Shown here one piece after another: positions 42,506 to 54,276 of a stretch of 64,000 bases of DNA (position 1 is the stretch's first letter; each line of letters begins with the position of its first letter). Source of the DNA: Trematomus loennbergii (lineage: Eukaryota > Chordata > Actinopteri > Perciformes > Nototheniidae); assembly GCA_012861695.1 (NCBI GenBank), contig JAAOOA010000086.1, forward strand, positions 3,459,793 to 3,523,792, written 5' to 3'. Made by a program: the position numbers and the translations under genes. The notes beneath the pieces are model-generated. The model was not told where the DNA came from. It ran no database searches and was given only the letters and a program-made list of their open reading frames with translations.

Positions 42506-45500
42506 CCTCATCAATGTACTGTGATGTTTGTTCTTCTTTTAGTGCTGGATTAAATCACAAAGTTATATTTTGAAAAAATATTGTAAGTTTCCAGACATTT
42601 TCAAAAATCTTTCATTACAGTTGTCTCAACAGGTTGCAGACCGTGACTTGTCTGTGCCCATATTAACTTAGATCAACATCCAAATATTACCCAAGATATT
42701 CAGGTTTTTTTTTTTATTTGATTGGCTGCGTGTGAACATATTTTCACATTGGCAATAACTTGGACAAGCTCTTATCTCACTTATGAGAAACCTGAGCGAG
42801 ATGCGTGCCTGAGATTAGCTGGGATGCTGAGGCACGCACACCTTATCTTGTTTACTGTCGGGTTCTGCTGTCTGCCTAAACTCTGTTTCCATGGAAATAT
42901 TAGATTACTGCATGCTGAAATACTCTGAATATTTTTTATTTCTGTATAATCAATCGAATACTGCAGATGATTTGATTGCAGTGATTTCTGAAAATGCTTC
43001 TCTTGTTTTCCCGTCGCTCTGCCTTGTTTTCATCATTCATACTTGTATTTTTTGAAATGTCTGTCCCTTATTATAACATTTTGGTTCATTATTCTCCTTG
43101 TAGCTAAACGAGCCTTCTCTCAGAAACATGTACACACAGGAATAAACTCCCTAATATTGCACAATGAGGTCAAAGGTCAAAGTTGGTCTTCACTGCCCCG
43201 CTAAAGGGCCCTTGAGCCAGGACCATGCCTATATAGGGGCTAGAACCTCAGTGCTCCGGTGTGGAAGACCCTCTTCATGCTCCCACTCAATCTCAAAGAA
43301 CTAACCGGGGAAATCAAAGTTAAATAAAGAAAATGAAAAGGAGAATGAATAATCACCGGTGAGCGAGGCATGGAGCTGTATCTCAACAAATCTTATTTGG
43401 ATTTTTGGGAGCTGGGAGCGCACGAAAAAGAGAGAAGAGAGCAATTAGGAAACATAGAGGGAGAGTAGGGGGAGAATGGGGGCGGGGGGATACAGGAGAC
43501 AGGAGGGAGCAGTGAGGAGGAGAAGACAAATTGAAAAACTTGAGGTCGGTGACAAACACACACACATCGAAAATGTCCTCACAAAACGGGTTGTTACTCA
43601 AAACTTGGTCCTCACAAGTGCAGCAAAACAAACGCACACACACAAAACTAATGTTAATTGTTCATATAACACGCTGCTCATACCAAACACCTGCATCACC
43701 ATCTGATGACAGGATGAAACACTGCAGACATATTCAGCAACTGTGAAACTCCAAATGAAATATTTTACTAATGTTGCTTTTTTTTCAGTGTCATGACGTT
43801 ATTCAGCACTTACAAAACAGTCGGGAGTCTGAGTAAGATGATCCTTCATCCCCAATTACCCAAAGTTCCTGCTTTAATGCTTGGTATTTTCTGAATTATT
43901 TAAACTCAGCCACTCTAGTTTTTACCTAATCCCATTGTTGTATTTATATTTAAGGTGTCACTTCTTATTATCCCTGTGTGAATTATTATTATGCCTGTCG
44001 ATCCTGTTTCATCACACCTGAATTTCCTTACAGCGATTATTTCAATTGATCTCATCTTATATGAACATAAATACATAATATAACATTATAATTAAAATAG
44101 GGTATGGTTGAAATGTTTCTTTAAAGTAGTGCCAAAAGGATTTCCAGGATTCCGTTCTGATTGCCTTAAGGAATATTCACAATTTTATACAAAACTGTTC
44201 AACTAAACAAGTAAAGTTTAGAAATTCTGTCTGAACACAAGCAGCCGTTGGAGAACTTCTCTTATCAAATCACTAATAATCTGATCAAAAACAAGCCAAC
44301 TAAATAAGGAAAACACACTTGATGTAATTTAAAAATGTGTTTTTTTTGTTTTGTTTTTGATACTTTGTGCTCAGTCACGTGTTGGTAAAACATTATCATT
44401 GAAAGTACAGAGACTAAACTCAGACCTGTGTACGTTTAAAAAATCTGAATACAAATCATACGTTTTAAGTGTCAGCAGCACCCTCACCCTAACCCTTTTT
44501 ATGTAGTTATTTCTTCTACAGTAAAAAACATTTCAGATGCCACAGTTAGTGTTAAACAACACTTACTTGTTTCTTCTGGAGCTTTCAACCACATCTCAGG
44601 CCTGGCGTCAGAATGGAATATGGCTTCCTTGACCTTTATCCAAGATGTCCACCGAATCCTGGGGAATGCCAAGAGATTTGGTTAAAAAATGTTCTACTTG
44701 AAAACATTTATTTCCTTTTAAACGCCAATTAGAGCAAACTAAATATTCCACAACTTTTTTACCGACTGATTAATCACTGAAGCCAATCTTCAAGCGAAAT
44801 GCCAAAAATGTAATTTTATAGCTTCTCAGATGTGAGCATTACATTCTTTTACTAGTTAAATATAATTGTTAATTTAAGATTGAGGGGGTTTGGACTGTTA
44901 ACTGCAGCTTCAATTATTGTCTTTATTAACGTAGTAATTTACTCTCTAAAATGGCAGAAAATAGTGCAAAATAAAATGTCCTAAAGCTCAAGGTGATGTG
45001 TTAAAATGTTTTGTCAAACTAAAACCATACAAATAAGTTAACTTCCACAATAAAAATAAGTTGATAGGTGTGTCACATATAAAAAAACCACAGGTGCATT
45101 TGGGATTTCAAGGCAGCAGGATCACATTCTGCTCTGCAATCATTGACTTTTACTGTCCCGTAACACAACATGAGTTATACTTCTGACTAATACCAATTCA
45201 TCCGCAGGTCTCAAGCTAAATACTCCATTTCAATTTGTAATACAGTAATTCATAGATTGAATCAGTTGTTTTTCTGGTTGACCCATGCATCATAAAAATG
45301 CAGCCACAAAGCAAATATAATTCTACAAATAGTACATTATAATAATAATAACATGATAATCCTTATCAGTAACTGTGCAGATATACATGGTTTGAACAGA
45401 TTTGAATGTCTATTTTATCAATTAATTATGAATCTTCATAATACTCAGATGTAAAACTGATTTTAAAATAGTGCATAAAGATTGGACGATGTAGGATTTT

Positions 45501-45635
45501 TTGACATAGCAAACTCTTACAAAGAGTTGCTAATTGCTCATCGTGAACGGCCTCACACGAGTGACATGAAAAAGTTGTATAACTCGCTATCATGATTTAA
45601 AAAATCAAGGATAAAAAAAAGTTAGTATTCTATTA
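42506..45635. other. Long non-coding stretch
   Basis: About 3 kb of mostly unique-looking AT-rich DNA without a credible exon. It holds a G/A-rich patch at 43420-43520 and a CArG-like site at 43228-43237. No RNA gene recognised. Confidence 0.45.
43228..43237. promoter_or_regulatory. CArG box (SRF-type)
   Basis: CCTATATAGG is a perfect CC(A/T)6GG match. A ten-base match in 64 kb of AT-rich DNA can occur by chance, and no gene start is nearby. Confidence 0.25.
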
Positions 45636-45700
45636 TGACATTACATTGCATTTAGCTGACGCTTTTATCCAAAGCGACTTACAATAAGTGTATTCGACCA
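45636..45700 (+). repeat. Teleost interspersed repeat (SINE-like), 5' part
   Basis: ACATTACATTGCATTTAGCT followed by GACGCTTTTATCCAAAGCGA is the conserved 5' block seen at 6655 and 14785. Confidence 0.75.
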
Positions 45701-45803
45701 GAAGATAAAAACTTGAAGAAAACAGAATCATATAAGTACATCAGGTTTCATAGAGCCAAACCATTTCAAGTGCTACTCAACTGGCTTTAGATAAGCCAGT
45801 CCT

Positions 45804-46310
45804 TTGTTAGTATATAAGTGCTTTGTTAGTAATTGTATTGCTCGAAGTGGAGTATTATACCAGTATTCCAGGGGGGGTGGCACTCCACGTGGGGGTACAT
45901 CATTATTTGCACTAGCAACATGGCTGAATATCAAGCACTTCGGCCATGGTCGGCATGTAATCTACAGTACATTCATCTGGCACTCCTGGCAGACTCTCTC
46001 CAACACAAAAAAGGGACACAAACGAAAAAAGGAGAATATTGGGCTATTGGCTCTGCTGTGTCTCTTGCTCTCGGGAGATATCCACCCGTGTCCGGGTCCC
46101 GGCGTCGTTTCCATCGACCTGACAGCTGGCGGCCCGGCCGCTGAGCTCCACATGCCGCCGGCCGATTTCCGAAGAGGCTGGCTAGCTGAACAGCTAGCAC
46201 CACCAGCGGGTCTCTGCGGTCTGGCGCTGACGGCTGCCGACCTAGCAGCAGGACCTCTACCCACACCGTCGGAGGACTGCGGGTCTCGCCGAAGGCTGGT
46301 AGCCGAGTAG
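45804..46310 (+). pseudogene. LINE 5' ORF segment with 2A-like motif
   Basis: The frame has a hydrophobic stretch (GLLALLCLLL) immediately followed by SGDIHPCPGPG at 46071-46103. Many CR1/L2-group LINEs start their polyprotein with such a signal-like helix and a 2A-type ...NPGP motif. Here the normally invariant Asn before PGP is Cys. The remainder is a Pro/Ala/Leu-rich product of the tandem repeats. The true start is uncertain, and the segment ends at a stop at 46308. Confidence 0.55.
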
Positions 46311-46690
46311 CAGAGATCCACACACAACCATAACTTCAGAAGTTGGCCGGATAGCTCCCACACCATCGGAGAACTGTGGGTCCGCGCCGGGGGCTAGCGG
46401 CCTAGCAGCCTAGCAGCGGAGATTCACGCATCACCGGCTGGCTTCAGACGAGGCAAGCTAGCTGAACAGCTAGCTCTGCCGACGGGTCTCTGTGGTCTCG
46501 CGCTGACGGCTACTGGCCTAGCAGCAGGATGCATCTCCACACCATCGGAGGACTGGGGGCCCGCACCGAAGGCTAAAGGCATAGCAGCGGAGATCCACGC
46601 ATCGCCGGCTGGCTTCAGGCGAGGCAAGCTAGCTGAACAGCTAGCTCTGCCGGAGGACTGTGGGTCCGCGCCTATGGCTAGCAGCCTAGC
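46160..46690. repeat. Tandem repeat inside the LINE 5' region
   Basis: About three degenerate units, marked by GCTAGCTGAACAGCTAGC at ~46182, 46454 and 46624. The last two units are ~170 bp apart and the first interval is ~270 bp. Each unit contains the small palindrome AGCTAGCTG-AA-CAGCTAGCT (or a near match) and CCATCGGAGGACTG-type blocks. It resembles the variable repeats found in 5' parts of some LINEs. Confidence 0.75.
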
Positions 46691-46899
46691 AACAGATAAC
46701 CACAAACCAACAGCTAGTTCTGTCTGCTCCACTGTCAACAACTGCACCGAGGTAAAGCCTAGAAATCCGGTATTTAAAAAACACTGTTACACAAAAATGT
46801 TTCAAACAGTGAATCAAGCAAAAATAGTGTGGGATCCTCGGTGCAAGCCGAAGGGACTATTCAGTGGACATTACATTTCCGCAGCATTTGCAATAAACA

Positions 46900-47520
46900 T
46901 GAATCGCTAGAACATCCTCCTTCAGTCCAATATTGACTGTTTGGGAATATCTGAATCTTGGCTAAAACAGTCGTCACCATCCACTCTTGTATCTATGTCA
47001 GGATATAATGTGTTTAGGAAGGACAGACTGAAGGGAAAAAGGGGGTGTGTTGCTTTATGTGAGGAATACCTTTACTTGTAGGGAGATTGCACTCCAGCTA
47101 ATATTGAGTTTGATTGTGTTGGTGTGGAAATCACACTATCTGAGGAAATGTCCCTCACCATGATTTGCCTATATCGACAACCCACCGCTAAGGTGGATTT
47201 CTATGACCAGGTAAAACTCATGCTGAATTCCTGTGACTCCAACAAAGAGCTAATTATTTAGGAGACTTTAACATAACTGGAATGACAAACAAAATAGAAA
47301 GAACTTAAAACGGATCACGGATAAACACAACTTAATACAACTAATGGATCAACCGACTAGAATAACCAAAACCTCCAAGACTATGATAGATTTATTATTT
47401 ACTAACAAAGCTGACAGAATAGTTAAAACCTACAACTTCCTGACTGGTCTTTCTGACCATAATCTTGTTCTTTTTGCCAGGAAACTCACAAAAAAAGGTT
47501 CATGGCCACACCTAAAACCC
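46900..47520 (+). pseudogene. LINE apurinic/apyrimidinic-type endonuclease
   Basis: Across several frames: CLGISESWL with the catalytic Glu, GCVALYVRN, CLYRQPTAK, GDFNI (preceded by a stop), MIDLLFTNKA and LSDHNLV with the terminal catalytic Asp-His. This is the canonical order of the EEP endonuclease that nicks target DNA to prime LINE insertion. Frame changes near 47050 and 47260 disable it. Confidence 0.82.
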
Positions 47521-48244
47521 CTGCCTTGGGTTCACGCTTCATCCCCAAAAACCTGCAACAACGTTTTATGGATGCAGTGAAAATGATTGATTGGGGGGAC
47601 ACTCTGTCCTCTGAAGATATTGGTGAAAACAGTATCTGTTTATATCTAAATTAATGATACAATGTCTTCCTTCTCAAGGAGGGGTGCCTTAGGGACAGGA
47701 AGGAACATCATCTTCCCTGGCTGAATCTACAGTGCAGGAATTTAATGAAATCTAGAGACCAACTATTAAAGCAGAGCTTGAAATCCGGACTATCCACTGA
47801 TAGACAGAAATTCACTCATGCTCGTAACAAGGTAACACAAACAATAAGACAGGCCAAAGCAACTTTTCATCAATATAATTGAAGGTGCGAAAGGTAACGT
47901 AAAAACGTTTGGCAAATCCTAAATAAACTATTAGGTAAACATACCAAACAGGAAAATAATGCTCTAGAATTAAAAATCAATGATGCCCTGATAAAAGACC
48001 CTGGTGTTGGCCATCTCTAATGAGTATTTCATAAATAGTGCTCTGGACATTACAAAGCTCTTCCCGCCATCTGAGGTCTCACCTAGCCCGATGTGGATAC
48101 ACACCCGTTTTTGACCTGGAGGAAATCACAGAGGTGAGGTAAAAATATAATCTTAGGGTTAAGAGGTTCTAAGGCTAGGGATGCAGATGATTTAGACACC
48201 AACTTTATAAAGACAATATTGACGGTCTAATAAAACCAATTACT

Positions 48245-48900
48245 ATGCTAGTAAATCAATCTATCAGCACGAGGGAAGTTCCATCATCCTGGAAGGTGGC
48301 CACGGTGACACCGATCTTTAAATCTGGGGATAAGGCAATGATGTCCAATTACAGACCAATCAGCATCCTCCCCTGTGTCTCTAAGATAGCTGAGAAATGG
48401 GTGTCAAAACTAATCACCAAACATTTAGATAAAGGTTTCGCTCCACTCCACCCAATTTTGGTTTTCGTGCTCACCACTCCACTGAGACAGCTAACTGTGT
48501 CTTTGTGGAAAAGGTTAAATGTATGTTGGACACGAGCCCATATGTAGGTGCTGTCTTCCTTGATCTCAGGAAGGCTTTTGACACTGTTGACCACCAAGTG
48601 CTCCTTACAAAGCTGACTATTTCAATTTTTCGGCAGATTCATACATGGTTAAGTCTTACTTATCGAACAGAAAACAGTGTGTTTTGGTCAACGGTGCCAA
48701 ATCCCCTACCTTGTGAACCCTGTTGGGGTTCCACAAGGTTCCATTCTTGGACCATTACTGTTTTCTCTGTACATTAATGACTTGCCTAATGTATGTCCTG
48801 AGTTGAATGTGCAAATGTATGCCGATGATGCGGTCATCTTTGTACACGGGAAACACTGAAATGATCTCATCCTGTCTCTCAAATGCTTTGGACAAGGTTC
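48245..48900 (+). pseudogene. LINE reverse transcriptase
   Basis: Contains VPSSWKVATVTPIFKSGDK, NYRPISILPCVSKIAEK, AVFLDLRKAFDTVDH, VGVPQGSILGPLLFSLYIND and the catalytic MYADDAVIF. These are blocks 1-5 of jockey-superfamily reverse transcriptase in the right order and spacing. Frameshifts lie near 48465, 48635 and 48700. Confidence 0.88.
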
Positions 48901-49660
48901 AACACTGGCTGAACAACATTTGCTTACAGTTAAATGCAAAAAAACAGTATGCATGATGTTCAGTAAACGACCAGTCAAAATCGAAGGATCCAATGTGTTT
49001 TTAAACGGAGCAGAAATAGAACTAGTCTCCCACTTCAAGTATCTTGGAGTCATATGGACTCGAACTTGACTTTTAAGAAACATATTAAGAAAGTATCCAA
49101 TACTATTAAATTCAACTTGCAACATTTTAAACAAATTAGACCTTTCTTAACTGTCAATGCTGCAAAGTCATACCTCCACTGTATGATTCTATCCCACATT
49201 GAATACTGTTTTACAAACTGGTCGTTTGCTTGTGCCACAAACCTGAAACCATAGAACAGCTGTACAAGAGAGCTATCAAGGTGTTTGACAGAAAGCCATT
49301 CATACCACCACTGTACCATCCTTGAAAAACACAATTTCTTAGTTTTGACATTTTAAGTCTTTTAAAAGTATGTGTTTTTTTTAAATGTTTACATGGACTG
49401 GCCCCCCCCCCCTTAGGGGAATTCATCCACAAAAACACACTGGACGCTGCACTAGGTCAGAAACCAGAGGAGACTGTGAGTCCACCGCAGACGGACCACT
49501 TTTGGACAAAATGTCCTCTCCATTAAAGGCAGCTCTTGTGGAATAGCCTCCCAACTGAGATACGGGATTGTCCCACTCTCAATAGTTTAAAGGTCAACTC
49601 AAAGAATGGTTGAGAAACAACAGACGTGCAATCACCGCTAAATGCACTTTAACACAGGGG
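48901..49660 (+). pseudogene. LINE reverse transcriptase thumb and C-terminal region
   Basis: Pieces in several frames read SHFKYLGVIW, FKKHIKKVSNTIKFNLQHFK, AAKSYLHCMILSHIEYCFTN, LYKRAIKVFDRKP and LHGLAPPPLGEFIHKN-like sequence, the usual C-terminus of teleost L2/CR1-group LINEs. A C-run at 49401-49411 causes one of the breaks. Confidence 0.75.
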
Positions 49661-49968
49661 TATCTCCTCTTGCACTTTAGTAGCTTGTATCTCTCTTGCA
49701 CTATGTCGTAGCTGCTACATTGTACTGCCATGTGGTAAATACTTGTGTATGCTGCTCTTGCTCTTTTGCACTTTTTGCATATCATGTATTTTGTTTTTGC
49801 TATGTTTGTAAAATGTAATTTTCTTAAATGTTTTATGTGAGGGACTGCGGATGGAAATGAGCTCAAAGCTAAATCACTGTTACGCTTGACACATTTTAAT
49901 GTTTTAAGTGTTCATTACTGTGCATTGTCCCTGCCAAATAAACGATTAAATGAAATGAAATGAATTAT

Positions 49969-50129
49969 TCATATGTATTTACAGTATGTAGCCAAAATGT
50001 AGGATTTAAGCTGAATAAAAATACATTTCCTATCTGTAATGCATAACATTTGTTATTTCTAACAGTATGCAAGATAGTGATTCTAGTATGTTACAGTGCC
50101 ATAACAAAAATAATATACAATATACTGTG
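49969..50129. other. Short AT-rich non-coding spacer
   Basis: No feature recognised. Confidence 0.4.
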
Positions 50130-50945
50130 CTGCAGTACCTCTTTTCACCCTCTGTCTGAAACCAGAGCCCAGTCTGACTGTTAGCCGCTCTAATTGCTTA
50201 GAGATGTCCCGCCCTTATCCTATCACGTACAATGTGTTGGAGCGCTAGCCAATAGAAATGTTAAGGCCCGGACACACCGCCGATTTCGGCCGTCGATAGA
50301 TGTCTGGCCGTCGATGAGCGTCCTGTCGCCCTACTCAGATTGGTGTGTCCAGCACCGTAGTGTCTTTTCGGCCGTGCCGACACCTTCCGCTCCCGAATCG
50401 GGAGGCTGTCGGCAAAATAAATCACTCTGATTGGCTGTTCAGCTTAGCGAATCAGTGCATGACAAGCGAAACGGAAGTGAAGAAGGCACACCCAGACGGC
50501 TATTATTTTTCATTTTCCAGTACCGCACTAAACATGTTTTCGATTATAAGTCGTTATGTGAAACAGTCTGTGATGGACGAGAGTGAAAATGGAACGCACG
50601 CTATTTGTTGTTTGTATATATCACGCAGTCTGTCTTCTGGTTGCCTCTTTTGAATTAAGAATACACACTACCCCGCCTGCTGGTAAGGAGAGTTATTGCC
50701 ACTCACGCATGCGCAGTGCGTACGTGCTACTTGGCTGTCGGCTGAAGTCTTTGCGGTGTGTTCCAGTGCGACTTTTTGGCCAGGAGACGTGAGGCGACAC
50801 ACCAATCGGGTCCGTCGGGACCTGTTCTTTGGTGTCAGTTTGGTGTGTCAGGGCCTTTACATAGTGATGTCATTGACCATTAATATGCACAATAACCTAT
50901 ATAAAATGAAAACCCCCAAAGCATAATCCCGCCTCTTTAAACTTC
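50130..50945 (-). mobile_element. Teleost MITE copy split by a Harbinger-type MITE
   Basis: The left part (50130-50263) matches 38010-38180 (CACCTCTTTTCACCCTCTGT, CTGAAACCAGAGCCCAGTCT, GTGTTGGAGCGCTAG). The right part (50857-50945) resumes at TTACATAGTGATGTCA, exactly where the 38175 copy continues. Confidence 0.88.
50261..50859. mobile_element. PIF/Harbinger-type MITE with TTA duplication, 593 bp
   Basis: Element 50264-50856 has inverted ends AGGCCCGGACACACC / AGGCCCTGACACACCAAAC and is flanked by TTA on both sides. The sister MITE at 37910-38310 shows the empty target with a single TTA (GTGTTACATAG). The interior is shared, inverted, with 24451-25346. No transposase frame. Confidence 0.95.
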
Positions 50946-51239
50946 CCCTTTCGTAGCACCAGAGTGAAATATTGAAACAAAGAACACCATGTTTCTCATG
51001 ACATCCTCCTTTCCAAATCCTATGCATTATTTATACACATTTATACGCATTGGCTGAGTAAAGTTAGATTTTGTTTGTCCTGACTCGTGGCGATGGGTTG
51101 GAGGGGTTCAGGTGAACGAGGTCAGTGTTCTCTGAAGGAACACTTTGTTGTCTTGTTTCCGGAGCGCAGCAGTACCTGGAGTTCTCCACAGCGTGGCTCT
51201 GAACCTGCTCTGGAAATGTTTGATTTCCAGGTGTCTGTG
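50946..51239. other. Non-coding spacer
   Basis: No feature recognised. Confidence 0.35.
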
Positions 51240-51480
51240 CTGATGCTGGAGGTGTATGAGCGTTTCTCACGCAGTTTTTGTTTTAATCAAAATAAAGTGA
51301 TTGTGAATATGCAAATCGAGTCATTTACTAATTGTCGCAGCCAATCCAAAATAAATAGAGCTTACATTTTTGGAGGGAAAACTCATTTTGAGCCAACAAT
51401 AAATGCTGCATGGAAGGTCGAAGGTTTAATGGCTGCTATAAAGTGTGTCCCTGCCGAGTGAGCCCCCCCTGCAGGCCAGG
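51240..51480. promoter_or_regulatory. Candidate conserved non-coding element
   Basis: A repeat-free block combining an octamer-type site ATATGCAAAT (51307-51316), TTTAATCAAAATAAAG, TTACTAATTG (homeodomain-type core), AGCCAATCC (CCAAT type) and CAACAATAAATGCTGCATGG. It lacks repeat landmarks and its dense AT-rich homeodomain and POU sites resemble developmental enhancers. Conservation cannot be tested from one sequence, so this is a composition-based guess. Confidence 0.3.
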
Positions 51481-51650
51481 CGACCTTTCACCCCTCAGCT
51501 GATATAGACAAAAACAAAGGTGTAACAGTATGAGACACATCCCTTGTGAAATCATTTAGAATATTTTAACTGAAGCTGTAAATAAATACAAAAATCTCAA
51601 ATAACCCACAGAGTTTATCCTGTTCTGAGACTAAGTGATGGACTTTATTT

Positions 51651-51814
<164 letters not shown>

Positions 51815-51835
51815 AATGTTAAGAAAAAGACGAGC

Positions 51836-53310
51836 TAAACTAGTAGAAGGAGGGAAGGAAGGAAAAGACGGTTTAGGAAGGATAGAAAGAACATAATTAA
51901 AAGAGGAAGGAAAAGGATACAAATGATACACCAATGAAGGAAGGAAAAGGTGATTTGCATAAGAGAGGATGCAAGGTTAGTAGTAATAAGAGAGGACTAA
52001 AGGATGAATGGAGGAAAGAGACTAAAGGAAGGAGAAAGGGCGGAGAAAAATCAGATGGAGGAGAGAAAAGGAAACATGGTCGGAGGTAAGACAGATATAA
52101 GTAAATAAGTAAGAGGGGATGAGAGGAGGAAGTGAAAAGGAGGGAATCAAGGAAGGAAAATAAAGACAGGACAAATGGAGGGAAAAAGGAGACTGAAACA
52201 GACTTTAAGGAGAAATGAAGGAGGGAGGGACAACTAGTGACAGAAAGCAGGAGGCAATGAAGGACATAGGATAGGAAAGCAAGAGAGGATCTAGGCAGGT
52301 TCAAAGGAATTCCAGAAATGAGGATTAAGAGGAGCGAATAGCAGAGAAGGGAGGAAGAGAAACTGAGCTAATACAGAATTACAGAAAGCATGAAGAGAAT
52401 AGGGAGAGGAGGAACATATACTTTTCAGATGGTGGAAAGGGATGAAGGGATGAAGGGATGAAGGAACAGGGAATAGATAGAGAATAATGAAGTGAGGAAG
52501 GGAAGAAAGCAGGGAGAGAAGGGGGACTGCAAGGATACATTGAAGAATGAAGAGGGGAAGAAAGAAAGGGAGGATGAAGGCAAGAACTATTCAGAGTATG
52601 AGATCAATGGAAAAAGGAAGCTAGGATGTAGGGTAAGATAAGAGAGGATTAAGATATACGTGATGGATGGAGGAAAGGAGAGATAGGGAAAAGGAGGGAG
52701 GAAGATACAGTATAAGAGGGGTAACAGGGAGAGGAATCAAGGTAGAGAAGGAAGGAGGAATGAATGTAGTAAGGGAGAGAGGAAGGAGGATTCAGGGACG
52801 AGCTAAGGAACAAGGAGTTAGAAGGTAGACATTAGGAAAAGGAGGGAAAGACAGAGGGAAGAAGAAATTAGAGTGCAAGGAAATAAGGATAGAGAGAGTA
52901 GAGGAGGAAGGAAAATGAGGACTGTCTCAAATTGGACAGAAGGGAGTCATTAGAAAAGGAGAGAAGGGAAGACAAAAGAGGGAAAGAAGAAAGGAGGGAA
53001 GCACCAGGGGATAGCAGGGAGGAAGAGGACAGAGAAAGGTAACAAGGGAGGAAAGGAAGGAAGCAAAAGGAAAGAGAGGAAGGAGGGGAATAAAGCAAAA
53101 GGTTGTCATGAGACACAAAAAAGAGGAGTACAAAAATGGAGGCATGGGAGAAAAAGAAGGGAGGGAAGATCACTCAGGCAGAAGGAGGAGAATGGAGGAA
53201 GAATTAAAGGAGGAATTTAAGTATAGGGAGGGAAGAAAGGAGAGGGAGGAAAAGAAGGAGAAGGAAGGAGAGACGGGGGAGGAAAAGAGGAGACGTGTTG
53301 GGCTGGAAGG
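51836..53310. repeat. 1.5-kb polypurine (GGA/GAA) tract
   Basis: Plus strand dominated by A and G (AGGAAGG, GGGAGGAAG, GATGAAGG). It includes GGATGAAG-type tandem units at 52438-52468. It has the same strand polarity as the tract at 29398-31430. Frames across it are compositional artefacts. Confidence 0.93.
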
Positions 53311-53455
53311 CCACATAATGGAGCTGCTCATCTCATGGTGAATTTGAATGGAGGCTGAATTAATTTAAATCTCATCACGGCCCGCCCTCTAATACCTTAT
53401 CAGTTCTGCACGGAGACAAGGGACGTAATCGCATTAGACCCGCCACTCTGCTCTG

Positions 53456-53580
<125 letters not shown>

Positions 53581-53888
53581 AAACCAACAGATACACACTA
53601 CCTGTGCTGGTATGTGTTGCCTTTCACACGCGGTGCACATACTGGTGAGCACAATTTCATGGCAGCGGGTGTGCGCACGTATGTGAGTGTGTGACTTCAA
53701 GCTGATTTGGCACGTGTATTAAAACCAAAACACACACACTTCACAAAAATGTGAAAAAAATGCCCCCATGAGTACAACTCCGAAAGACAACAGCATGCAT
53801 GTAAAGACACACACACACACACACTGGGTTAACAACACAGCATGTATACACACTGACAAATAAGTTAGAAAAAACACACATAGAGCTG

Positions 53889-54050
<162 letters not shown>

Positions 54051-54260
54051 ACACACACCGAGTTGTATAGAGCTGAGCTAGCGCAGTTACCTTCTAGGGG
54101 AAAGGCTCATGGGAAGTTATGCACTCGGCTGTTGACATTGGCTGCGGCAGGAGGAGCAGCTTTACAGCGCGTACTCATGCTGAAATGTACACACACCACA
54201 CACACCACACACCTTGACAAGGGCCAAAATCCACACACACTCACACATACACACTCTAAC

Positions 54261-54276
54261 AAGATGGCGGGTGAGT
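54261..54276 (+). promoter_or_regulatory. YY1-type AAGATGGCGG followed by a GTGAGT donor-like site
   Basis: AAGATGGCGG is a strong YY1 site of the kind that overlaps the start codon of many genes, and it is immediately followed by GTGAGT, a consensus splice donor. A related AAGATGGCTG occurs 54 bp downstream in a partly duplicated context (CACACACTCT...AACAAGATGGC). No downstream exon is recognised, so a gene start is only a possibility. Confidence 0.25.

Larger units (their letters stand above)
45804..49968 (+). mobile_element. Jockey/L2-type LINE, decayed, near full length
   Basis: In order: a leader ORF with a 2A-like motif, tandem repeats, an apurinic-type endonuclease, reverse transcriptase, a C-terminal region, a short 3' UTR and an ATGAAATGAAATGAA tail ending at ~49968. 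Many frameshifts and stops separate the parts. The 5' boundary is uncertain (near 45804). No target-site duplication could be defined. The KYLGV, KKVSNTIKFNLQHF and LHGLAPPP segments are typical of a common teleost L2/CR1-group LINE. Confidence 0.88.

Noticed and set aside
43228..43237. CArG box as a functional SRF promoter
   Set aside because: A ten-base match is expected by chance in AT-rich DNA and no gene start lies nearby; kept only as a low-confidence site.
51897..53173. Similar Phe/Leu/Ser-rich frames in the second purine tract
   Set aside because: Same compositional artefact.
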